Of a DNA stretch of 24,565 nt, positions 1-9,548 are shown piece after piece; position 1 is the stretch's first letter; the number at the start of each line of letters is the position of its first letter. Both the position numbers and the translations under genes were made by a program. Origin of the DNA: Pigoraptor vietnamica (Eukaryota > Opisthokonta > Filasterea); assembly GCA_943704525.1 (NCBI GenBank), contig CALSCQ010001981.1:1-24565 (forward strand), given 5' to 3'. The notes under the pieces were generated by a model, which saw nothing but the letters and a program-made list of their open reading frames with translations, ran no database searches and was not told the DNA's origin.

Positions 1-204
1 CCCCCCGGCACGGCGCGCAGATACGAAAAGTCGCACGCGATTGCGAACCTCGGCGACTGCGACAACATTATCGCCTTCACGACAACGCGCTATTGCCGCA
101 CCCCCCTCGTCGTCCAGGGACCTGGCGCAGGCGCTGCGGTTACTGCCGCGGGCGTCTTTGGCGACATGCTCGTGTGCGCGCGGGGGGCCGTCGCGTGCGC
201 TTAG
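1..204 (+). CDS. Homoserine dehydrogenase, C-terminal fragment (5' part outside window)
   Basis: Frame 1 is open from the left edge to a TAG at 202-204. It encodes the catalytic-domain C-terminus typical of homoserine dehydrogenase (alone or fused to aspartokinase): a DNIIAFTTTRY segment, then VVQGPGAGA, then VTAAGVFGDML. In plant and bacterial enzymes the same order (SDN-IAFTT-RY, then the glycine-rich PLVVxGPGAG, then EVTAxGVFxDLL) closes the protein. The enzyme reduces aspartate semialdehyde to homoserine with NAD(P)H, feeding threonine and methionine synthesis. A cag at 18-20 followed by in-phase coding suggests the last exon may begin at base 21. Whether an aspartokinase module lies upstream cannot be seen. 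The tail after VFGDML is short and alanine/cysteine-rich. It converges on the dehydrogenase-like gene at 462. Confidence 0.85.
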   Translation, partial: PPGTARRYEKSHAIANLGDCDNIIAFTTTRYCRTPLVVQGPGAGAAVTAAGVFGDMLVCARGAVACA

Positions 205-461
205 AGAAGCGGCGTGTTGTGCGAGATGCGTTGATGCCGATACAATGGAAGTGACATGGGGCAGGTCGTAATGCCATGAAAGTCGTAATGGGCAGATTGG
301 TCGCAGCAGGTCGTGTCGTTGGGCTTTAGTTTAATTAACACATCGCGCCGACAGTTGACCATCGATTTCACTCCACACGCCACACACTGCAGTTCCGTTA
401 CGCGCCGCCGCAGGCTGCTTAAGTATTCTGTAGCTCCGTCACGCCGTAGTCTGTAGTACCC

Positions 462-2616
462 TCACACGCCACCGTAGTTTCTTGGGCAGACGGGCGTCAC
501 GATGTCCACGGCGTTGACGATGGTCGTCTTGTACACGGCCGTGATCTCCACGCGGCCAATGTCGGTGGGCATCGCGAGGCTGCGCGAGGGCACACTCGAC
601 CCGTCGGACCACTGCACGAACGTGTACGTCAGCGCGCCGAGTCGCTGGTTGTCGAGGGCGACGATGTTGACGTAACCGTTAGCGAGGCTGTGCACTTCGG
701 AGGGCGTAACGACGTTGCGGTTCGAGACGAGGAGCGTGAGGCCGGGTGGGTCGCTGCGGACGACGAGCTGGGCGACACGCGGCACAAACTCGAAATCCTG
801 TGTCTGGACAACCGTGGAACCCCCGACAACGAACGTCGCGACGAGCTGGAGGGAAATTGTGGATGGGTACTCGTGTTGGGGCACGCGGAAGGATGTCTTG
901 GTCGCGAGGTCGAGCTCTTCGATTAAGTGCTGCGGGTTTAGCAAAGGAATCCGTTGGTGTCATGCAGGCACTTCTTGAGTTGACAGCCCAATATCGCAGC
1001 CCCGATGCAAAAATCCATCAAGTCGCCTGCGACTCGTGACCTTCCACACAGAAATACACCAGCAAACGCGGCCACAGTTAAATCCCCACCTCATGGCAGG
1101 TGCCGAACCCGAGCGAGCACCCGTCGTACATGCAGTGACGCATCTTCACCGTCATCTTGAGCGCCGAGGTGGCCACGGGGACGTTCTCGCACGACGCAGT
1201 CGCCGCGACATTCACGACGTCGCCCACGCGCCACCTGTCCGAGCTCTTCTTTGGCAGTGACACCGCCAGGCTGTAAGTGCCCGCGACAACCACTTTCACG
1301 GACGCAGTCGACTTGGTGTTGCCGCTCGACACGGTCAGCGTGACAGTGTACGTCCCGGGCGTAGTGAACGTCTGCGCCATTGTTTTCCCCATGGCCGAGT
1401 AGGCGGTGGATCCCGACGACCACGCGTACTGAAGGTTCGCGGGCCCGAACGACTGCGACCCGTCGAATGTTACTGTCATGGGCGCCATTCCGAAAGCAGA
1501 GCTCGCCGTGAGAATGGCGCGCGGCGGCTGCGCGGTGACCTTCGTGTTGGTGATGGACCATATGCGGTTCTGCATGACCTCGCTCACAAGCAGGCGGCCC
1601 GCGTGGAAGACTATGTCGGTCACGGCGACGCCCTTGGCGAAAAACGTCGGCGTCGTCGAGACGGTGCCGTCCGATTTGCGAGGGAAGTACCACATGCAAT
1701 AGCGCGCGAAATCGCCGAAGAACACGGCGCCGGCCGTTGCGTCCTCGATGCCGCCGCGTAGAGGGTTGTTGACGGCCATCCCCGTAACCGAGCTCTCGCC
1801 GGGGTGGGAGCAGCCCGTGTCGCCGCTGGCGAGGCTGACTTGGTGATGGCTGTAGACGAACCACGGCTTGGTGTCTTTGCCGTTGCTGAGCAATGCGGTG
1901 CACGCGGGCGAGTTGAGGAGAGCGTAGGGGTCGTTGCGCACTTTGCCCTCGTAGCACGGCCACCTGGGAAGGAGGGGATGATAGGTTGGTACGGAGAAGA
2001 GAAAGAGGGAGCAAACACACGCAGGTGTTGGGTGAGTGTGAACACGTCTGTGCCTGTATGAAGAGGAGCGAGGGGGAAGTGTGACGCATCGCAGTGTAGT
2101 GCGGGCACACACGGATGTCGGCTATTGCGCAAACAGGCCAGTGCGTTGAGCGGACTGGTGTGGTCACGACGTGATGCTAGTGGGCAAGGTACGGACTATT
2201 TCAGAGGCGTACCCAAAGTTCATGACAGTCTTTGGTCGCTGCGGAAGGACGTTTATCTCCTCCCACGTGGCCCTGGGATGGGACAGGAATTAACAGACAT
2301 GCATACGCAAGCATGCACGTGAAACCACGGAACATGCACGCAAGATCACGGAGAACAGACAGACAAGCACGTCCACCGACACACACCCTCGCTCATGCAA
2401 GCAACCTACATCGTCAACGCGAGACGCACAAACATAACGAGCGCAACAGCAACATGGCCTCACCATCCGACGTCGCCGATGTAAATGTCGTTCTTGCCGT
2501 TGTAAGTGTCGACGCCGCTGCGGTAGGGATTGCGAAGACCGTGCGCAAAGACGCGCCGGTCCGACACAGCGGGGTCGACGGGATTGTCTGCAGCGCGGCT
2601 ATTGAGCAAAGTGCCT

Positions 2617-2667
<51 letters not shown>

Positions 2668-3945
2668 TCACACTCACACACACACACACACACACACTCA
2701 CTCACACTCACACACACACACACCACACACACACACAGACACAGACACAGACACAGACACACACACACAGACACACGCAGACAGACACACACACACACAG
2801 ACACACACACACACACACATACACACACACACACACAAACAGCGCCATATAACCGGCAACTGCAACCCACCGGGCATGCCTTCGCCCGTCAATGGGTCGA
2901 CGCGGAGGAGGGATCCGTACACGTGCGAGCCGTCCTGTGCGCGGAATGCACCGCCGGGATTGATGCCGCACGTGTCCGTCTGGCCCGTGTCGATATAGTC
3001 TTCACCGTGCGATAAGGCGAATTGCAACGATTTGAGTGGTATGTCGTGTGAGACATTGTGACCGGTGCCGCGTCCACAACTGCATTCACACGAGCTAATA
3101 CATAGCCACACACACACACACCCGTGCGAGCAGTTAATAGCAGCGTGGGACCGCTAATGCCCTCACTCAACTCACCGAAGTGCGCACCGTCGCCGAGCGC
3201 AACGTAGAGCGCGGGCGGGTCCTCGCCCGGAATGAAGAAGACGTCGCCCGCGTTGTGCGAAGGCGACGAGTGGCAGTTGCCGTGGAACATAACCACCTCG
3301 TTGCCATCGAGGTCCACGCGAGACAGCGCAATCGACGTCTGGCAGAGGCCGGAGCCGTCCGCGCACGTGTCGCCAAACTTGGGCGGCAGCAGCGGCGCGT
3401 TTGCATCGGAGTCGGCCGTGTAGAGAATGTAGTAGTACGGAAGCGCGGGGAACTCTGGGTGTATCGCGAGGCCGAGCAGGCCGCAGTCCCTGTGCGTCGA
3501 TGTAGTGCACGTGATCAGAGACTGGTTGCGACAGTGTGGCATGTGCAGCGGGGAAGGGAGCCGGCTAAACAGCACGAGCGTCCATGGGGGCAGCGTGTGG
3601 AGAACGGATAACTCAAGCGTCCTTTCTTACTTACCAATAGTCGTACACCTGCTTGTTAATGTCGAGGATGACGCGGCCCGTTGGGTCGTTAATGCTGTCA
3701 AAGCGCCACACGACGCCGGCCTTTGTGCCCACGAACACGCTGTTGTCGGGCGCCGCGCGCACGGCTATCGGCTCCTTCACGTGCGTCCATATCTGTTCGG
3801 CGCTGTAGTCCGTCGACTTGATGTTGATGCCCACAGACACGCGCACACTCCACGACAGCATGCATGTCGCAACAATCGCGCACAGGCGGAGTCGAAGGCG
3901 CAGACGCGCGCGAACACTAGACACACGGCGCGGATAGCAAGGCAT
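462..3945 (-). CDS. Secreted glucose/sorbosone dehydrogenase-like protein with PKD domain (HHIP-like), seven exons
   Basis: My exons on the minus strand are 3945-3635, 3564-3172, 3079-2871, 2587-2464, 2272-2213, 1963-1090 and 929-462. They total 2439 nt, or 812 aa. Residues about 10-35 form an arginine-rich then hydrophobic leader (LCAIVATCML), consistent with secretion. The PQQ-dependent glucose/sorbosone dehydrogenase beta-propeller follows, with GLLGLAIHPEF, YVALGDGAHFG, LLRVDP, FAHGLRNPYR, IYIGDVGWATWEEIN and NFGWPCYEG in family order. A PKD fold lies at about 510-595 (VTFDGSQSF, then FTTPGTYTVTLTV). The last part (PQHEYPS, SDPPGLTLLV, TFVQWSDG) is the usual C-terminal beta module of bacterial homologues. 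Likely role: an extracellular sugar or polyol oxidoreductase; the substrate is unknown. The exon 2/3 junction is the weak point. The strong donor at 3175 breaks frame, while a weaker gttgag donor at 3171 keeps it. There is a microexon of 60 nt. A TATA box lies about 100 nt upstream of the ATG. Confidence 0.85.
2621..2839. repeat. Long (CA)n compound microsatellite inside intron 3 of the dehydrogenase gene
   Basis: About 220 bp of CA repeats are interrupted by CTCA, CACAGA and GACAGA variants. The tract lies wholly in the intron between exons ending at 2871 and starting at 2587. It reads as (TG)n on the sense strand of the host gene. It generates many false reading frames of alternating Cys/Val or His/Thr. 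Confidence 0.97.
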
Positions 3946-4510
3946 TTTCGGTACTTGAAAGTCACATTCGCACGCATACAAACAAGGGATCCCTAACGGG
4001 CTCGTATATGCAGCAGATTTCACCTGCAAAATCGCACGGATTTATACACGCCCGTCGTAGGCGACGCGAGGGCCCCTTGCACAACGGAACCATAGTGGTA
4101 CGGCGCAATTTCCGTTTCGGGGGCAAGTGGGAGCAAAGCTGCCGTGTGCCAAAAATGGACACATAGGAAAGGGTGCGTCACGACCACGCGCGGCTTATTC
4201 GCGCACGCGATGTGTCGTCAGCGCCAACAGAAAGCTCACCGACGAAGCCGAAAGTTCGCGTCTCCTCACTCGGGAGCCGGTTTTCACGCGAAAGATCTTT
4301 GTAACAGGGTCGCCGTTACAACCGCATGCCAAGAGATCGAGAAAATTTTACCTTGTTGCCTGGACATGTATGTCCGGACTCATCGGTCCTCCACGTGAAC
4401 GGCGACGCGGCACACCCAGTTTCAAAGTCCCACTTTCGCGCTTTGTCAGAGGCCCAACTTTTTCAAGTCACCGCAGGAATATCGCAGTGTCCTTGCGTGT
4501 GGAAAAAGAA
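3946..4510. other. Divergent intergenic region between dehydrogenase and PRA1 genes
   Basis: These 565 bp separate two ATGs that point away from each other, so this is a shared promoter region. Apart from a TATA-like box for the minus-strand gene, no coding frame with family resemblance and no RNA gene was seen. Confidence 0.6.
4040..4046 (-). promoter_or_regulatory. TATA-like box for the dehydrogenase gene
   Basis: The minus strand reads TATAAAT here, about 100 nt before the ATG at 3945. A similar box sits at a similar distance before the GTPase gene at 21323, which supports a real promoter element. Confidence 0.5.
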
Positions 4511-5464
4511 ATGATGTCCGAAGTGCGCGTGTCGCCCGCAGAGGTGCAGTCGTTTCTTCAGAAGGTGCGAGGGTGGCGCAACGACAATGTGCGGCCGCTG
4601 TCCGAGTTTATCGACACTCGGCACTTCAACCGGCCGTCATCCGCCGCCGAGACGACGTCCCGTCTGACGTCGAACGTGAAGCGGTTCCGTGGCAATTACT
4701 TGCTTCTGACCGTCGGCCTCTTCGCATACTGCCTGTGGGTGCGGCGCCACAGTGGCAGGCTCAGTGGAGGCGATTGCGTTGACTAATTGCACCGTCTTCC
4801 TCTCACACAGAATTACGTCGCCGACGCTGCTTTTTGCCGTCGCATTCATTTCTGTCTTTGGGCTCCTTGTTGTAATGCGCGGCGATGCGCCACTGCAGTT
4901 GGCAGGTGGGTCCATTGACGGTGTCGTGTGTGACTTGTACCGTATAGTAGAGTCGTCTATGATTTAAGCTGATCAGACATCCCTTGTACCGACGTTGTAA
5001 AAAGTCGCAATTGGTAGGGTATGTATGGTGAAGCATGCCGGGAAAACTGGGCGAATGTGTACTACTGAAACCGTGAAGTGTTCTTATCTGCAATCGCGCA
5101 CTTTGGCTTACGTCGGCGATTCGAACCGCGGTGTTTCTCTACTAACGTTCACTTACGTGGCCGCGCGCTCCCAGGTCGCACATTCTCACAGCAACAACTG
5201 TACATTACGCTTGTGCTTGGTGAGTCTTGGTTTGTTGCATGGACTGCGGTCGTGTTCCGCGGGGCGGTAGTCTTGTCTCGTTGACATCGTGTTCCGCGGG
5301 GCGGTTTCGAGTAATCCATGTCTGAACTTGCGCTAAATTCTATGCGCCACGCAGTAAGCATGCCGCTATTGTACATGGCGTCCGCGGGCACGGTCGTATT
5401 CTGGGTAATAGGTGCGTACTGTGCTTTGTGTGCCATTGCGCTCGCAGTCGTTCTGCCGGCGTAG
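4511..5464 (+). CDS. PRA1-family (prenylated Rab acceptor) membrane protein, four exons
   Basis: Exons 4511-4734, 4811-4905, 5175-5219 and 5355-5464 join in frame into 157 aa, within the normal 150-200 aa of the family. The diagnostic N-terminal block is present: RPLSEFIDTRHFNRP at about 28-42, then RLTSNVKRFRGNYLLL at about 51-66. Hydrophobic stretches follow at about 63-95 and 116-156, the two hairpin-like membrane regions of PRA1 proteins. The linker carries a family-like GRTFS. PRA1 proteins sit in ER/Golgi membranes, bind prenylated Rab GTPases and affect vesicle budding. A possible donor at 5412 was not used, because reading straight through gives a continuous hydrophobic C-terminus ending VVLPA and a stop. 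The start could be 4511 or the adjacent ATG at 4514. It is divergent to the dehydrogenase and convergent with ubiquitin-eS31. Confidence 0.85.
5250..5305. repeat. 19-bp perfect direct repeat in PRA1 intron 3
   Basis: The 19-mer beginning TCGTGTTCCGCGG occurs at 5250-5268 and again at 5287-5305, a 37-bp period. Both copies lie in the intron between 5219 and 5355, so they do not affect the protein. It looks like a small recent tandem duplication whose spacer has diverged. Confidence 0.85.
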
Positions 5465-5979
5465 TATGTGTGTTTGTGTGCCGGGGAAGTCAATGTCTTG
5501 TGGCGGGGCAAGCCACGTCATTACGATCCGACGGGTGCACGCAATCTCGGCAAGTGCCTCGTCTGACTCGGAGCTGCACTTTGCGCAGGCGCGTCGCTCT
5601 CGCTTGTCTTCCTGCACGCTGTCACTTACCACGCGCCGTCGTTGCCGCTCGTGTGAGCAATGAAATGAATCGATGACGCATTCAATGGCCTTTGGCGCGA
5701 ACTGGCGCGAACCTGCGCGAACTGCATCAACGTGTGCACATTTCTTCCTATCAATCTCACGTATGGTGAGGCCGTCTGCCGCTGTTTTTTCTCCACTGCC
5801 AACGTCATATTCTAAAGTAGTAATGCAGTGACCTTGCGATGCCAATTCGGCGAAATGGACGGTTTTGTTTGTACACAAGCCAAAAAAAAAAACGCGCGCT
5901 CATAAAACGCCAGCGCGCATTTTTTTCCCCTGGTGCCCGTACGAACGCAGCCGCCCCCGCCGCCCCAAAGAGAGACTCC
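5465..5979. other. Convergent intergenic region between PRA1 and ubiquitin-eS31 genes
   Basis: These 515 bp lie between two stop codons. Only a 10-bp tandem repeat stands out. No credible coding frame, canonical AATAAA site or RNA gene was seen on either strand. Confidence 0.6.
5693..5722. repeat. Three tandem copies of a 10-bp GGCGCGAAC-type unit
   Basis: The unit TGGCGCGAAC is repeated twice exactly, followed by CTGCGCGAAC. The first copy forms an E2F-like TTTGGCGC at 5691-5698. It lies between converging 3' ends, so a promoter role is unlikely. The 10-bp period matches one helical turn. Confidence 0.85.
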
Positions 5980-6663
<684 letters not shown>

Positions 6664-7224
6664 TTAGAAACCGACCCTCCAACAACAATAGCACGGCCTT
6701 CCACGCGCATGGCATGCATGCTTCCACGTGCGCGCTCAAAATTTCTCAACAAAGCGGCGACGTAAGAAACTCAAATAAGCGACCGAGGTGGAACATCACA
6801 TCGATCATCGCTCCGTCGACAAAAAAACTCTGGCAAAAGCGCCCAGCCACGCCACAACCACGTTGCCCGCTCCCCCTCGTATACCCACGTCGTCATGCTA
6901 ACCCGAGCTACTCCACAGTGCGCATAACAAAGCACACACGAGCTGTCTCTACGGACTCAACTCACAGTGCACCACACACGCGAAAACACAATATATGGGC
7001 ACATCAACAGGCCTAACACACACCTGCAACCTCCGCCGGGGCGGTTGTCCTTAGCGACAATCGGGGAGGAGAAAGAGGAAGAGAGTGTGTGGTTGCAGTG
7101 TGCGAGATGAAGGTTCGCAACACAGAGAGAGAGAGAGCGAGAGAGAGAGCGTGTGCGCAAAGGGCTAATCGATGGGGACTGACTAGCAGGCCGCCATGCG
7201 GTCCCATAGACGCGCCATACTGAG

Positions 7225-7625
7225 CAAAATGGAGGAAAAATAATTTTTCATTTGTATGAAACATCTATTGAAATGAATCGGATGAAGTGGCATAATAATT
7301 CGGCACGCACGAGGCTTTGTGGAAACGAATATGGTAAATGTAAGCCCTAAAGAAACATTTAAAGGCGATAATAGTCTGGATAGGGAACATAATAACCATA
7401 TTTGGTATTTAGATACTTACTCCGGCTAAATCCGGCTCGCATGTGACGCGATGCACAAGGAAAACCGAATGAAAAGTAAATATTATGGGGTTTGAGACAG
7501 CCTTTAGAGCACCGTAATAGTTAATTTCTATTACTATGATAGCAAGTAAGCTGCTGGCCTGCCCCTGCAAATAATGCGGCTGTGGTACATTTTTCATAGT
7601 CAGAGTGCACGATAATAATTCGCCC
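7225..7625. other. AT-rich island of unknown origin, with a possible spliced small reading frame on the minus strand
   Basis: About 400 bp are visibly richer in A and T than the GC-rich sequence on both sides, with fairly sharp edges. On the minus strand, a frame from an ATG at about 7594 could read about 60 aa to near 7420. A strong gtaagt donor follows, and a tttctttag acceptor lies about 70 nt on. Joining across it would continue about 35 codons to a stop near 7250. The predicted peptide is rich in hydrophobic residues (LLAIIVIEINYYG) and resembles nothing I know. A perfect 7-bp stem hairpin lies inside. No clear terminal inverted repeats or target duplications were found, so neither a gene nor a transposon can be asserted. 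Confidence 0.4.
7514..7534. repeat. Perfect 7-bp inverted repeat (hairpin) in the AT-rich island
   Basis: GTAATAG is followed by a 7-nt loop and CTATTAC, a perfect palindrome able to form a stem-loop on either strand. No T-run follows it. Its function is unknown. Confidence 0.7.
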
Positions 7626-7678
7626 TTCCCAGTCGGTCTTTTCCCTCCTCTTCCGTGTGTCAGACAACACTGCGCTCC

Positions 7679-7720
7679 ACTGTGTGTGTGTGTGTGTGTT
7701 CGCTCCATCGTTCACGCACA

Positions 7721-7765
<45 letters not shown>
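7679..7765. repeat. GT tract followed by (CT)22 tract upstream of CNOT1
   Basis: A (GT)10 run at 7679-7699 is followed, 22 bp later, by about 44 bp of pure CT at 7722-7765. Both lie some 630-715 bp before the CNOT1 start codon. The CT strand is a homopyrimidine tract of the kind that can adopt triplex DNA or act as a GAGA-type element. Only the repeat itself is certain. Confidence 0.95.
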
Positions 7766-7767
<2 letters not shown>

Positions 7768-8375
7768 CCACACGCATGCGCACACTGCACGCACCGTCTG
7801 GTGCTACTCTGCTCCTCCGTGTCTGTTGCCTGTCCCACGGTCGATCGTGCCGTTTGTGCAGAAATTCCTTCTACTCTTTCGCCATCTACGCCTTGAGACA
7901 TTACATGCGCGAGTGGCGCGCACACACACTTCTGCGTTTGTGCGGCGTGTCCATTGTATAACCCCCCCGGCACGCATTCAGGCGCGGCCGGCGGGGCGTC
8001 TGCGTGGTTATGGTCTCGCCGTCCCGGGCGATCCGTGAGTTTTGAATGTTGCTGCGGTCGCATTGGTTTAACGTTGCGACATCTGCGCCACTGGCCCGGT
8101 TGCTGCTTTGTTACTCTGTCGGGCTGGGTGCATTGTGTTGGCGGTCGCTCGTTTCGTGTGGCTTGAGAGTCGTGTTGTCGTTATATGTTTCGCGTTCCAT
8201 AGTAACGAACGATGAAGTGTGCTGAAGTGTGTGCTGACGTGGCTGTGCCCGGGGTGTGTTGGCGGCCCTCGTGTGTGTCACTGTGCGAAGCGAAGCGAAC
8301 CCTTTTTTTTGCGCCCTCTGCGGGTTTTCTAACACGCTATATCACACACGCGTACGATAACACTGCCTGCATCTT

Positions 8376-8393
8376 TTTTCGCCGCGCAGGATC
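8376..8393 (+). other. Likely 3' splice site of a 5' UTR intron of CNOT1
   Basis: A pyrimidine run (cttttttcgccgcgcag) ends at 8389, leaving only GATC before the ATG. It matches the acceptors used inside the gene. The matching donor was not identified. Confidence 0.4.
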
Positions 8394-9456
8394 ATGACGC
8401 TCAACCTGTCGCTGCTGGTTGCTTCCCAGATTAGCCATCTGGCCTCCAACCTTAGCAGGAAAAATTACAAGGGCAGCGTCGCTGAGATCGCGCATGTGAG
8501 TGGACGCAGGTCGTCGGGCGCGGATAACGTTGTTGTTGTCGGGATTTGTTTGCTGACGCCATCCATGTGCTTGGTGTGTGTGTGTGTGCAGCTGGTTGAA
8601 CTCTACGGTCTCGACGCGCACGCGGCCCTTCTCCGCTGCCTCTTGCGACTCATTGACTTTGCGGAGAGCGCCAAGGCCAGCGCGAGCACGCGCGACCAGT
8701 TTCAAATTCAGCTGCTCTCGCAGGAGATTGCCTCCATCCTCGAGCGGCCGAACTTTGCGACAATCCTCTGTCTCGCTTTCCAGAGCGACGGCGCTGGCAG
8801 CAGAGTGTGGGTTCGGGTTGTTGCGTGTGCGTGTCGATTGGGTTGGCGATGTGAGCCCAAAAAATGTGTGAGAGAGAAGGCTTACGTACGTTATCGTTTA
8901 CTCCGCAGCGTTTCTCCCACTCTGCACTTTTTCGTGCAATTCGCGCGCCTTTTGAAGCTCTCGGTGGCTCAGGAGGTTCTCGTTGCGTTTGCGCTCCTCA
9001 AATCGACAGACGCCGAAACAGCCGCCGGAGGTGCGCGTTGTGTGCATTTTTTATGCCTGCGTCGCGTGTGTGCATGCCTCTAGCGTAGTGACGGTTAGGC
9101 TCGGTAATGTACTGGGCTCATGTGCCCGTTCGTGCATTGATGCAGCGCAAGCGGTGTTGCGCAAGCGCCTGCCGGAGCTAGCCAAACAGGGGTCGCTGTC
9201 GTTGCACCCGACGTCCCTCACGTTTCTCGCCCACGAGATCGATGCGCGGGGACGCGAGCTCGGCCTCTCTGACGACGACCGCCAAGCTATCCTAGGGACG
9301 ATGCAGCGCGTCTTCCCCCAAAAGAATGTGCCGTACCACTTAGGCGCCGTCATGTACCCCGGCAGGAATGACGCGCCGCAGGAGAGGTGCGGGATTCGTG
9401 CGTGTGTGTGCGGCGTGTGTGACGTGTGAAAAAGTCTTGTCTGTCTGTGTGCGTGC

Positions 9457-9548
<92 letters not shown>

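Noticed and set aside
2460-2870. Cys/Val and His/Thr open frames over the CA tract
   Set aside because: They are translations of the microsatellite in intron 3.
5115-5135. Possible tRNA B-box (minus strand GGTTCGAATC)
   Set aside because: The T-stem does not pair beyond the closing base pair, and no acceptor or anticodon arm was found. It lies in a PRA1 intron.
5411-5530. A fourth intron in the PRA1 gene starting at 5412
   Set aside because: Reading through gives a hydrophobic family-like C-terminus and a stop at 5462-5464. The spliced alternatives give non-family tails.
5691-5698. E2F site controlling a cell-cycle gene
   Set aside because: The motif lies between two 3' ends, with no start codon nearby.
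7410-7600. U1 snRNA-like start (ATACTTACT) on the plus strand
   Set aside because: Only the 5' nine or so bases match. No stem-loop I, protein-binding loop or Sm site follows in place. It is better read as the complement of a splice donor.
7225-7625. AT-rich island as a terminal-inverted-repeat transposon
   Set aside because: No convincing terminal inverted repeats or target-site duplications were found. The ATAATAATTCG at both ends is a direct repeat and short.
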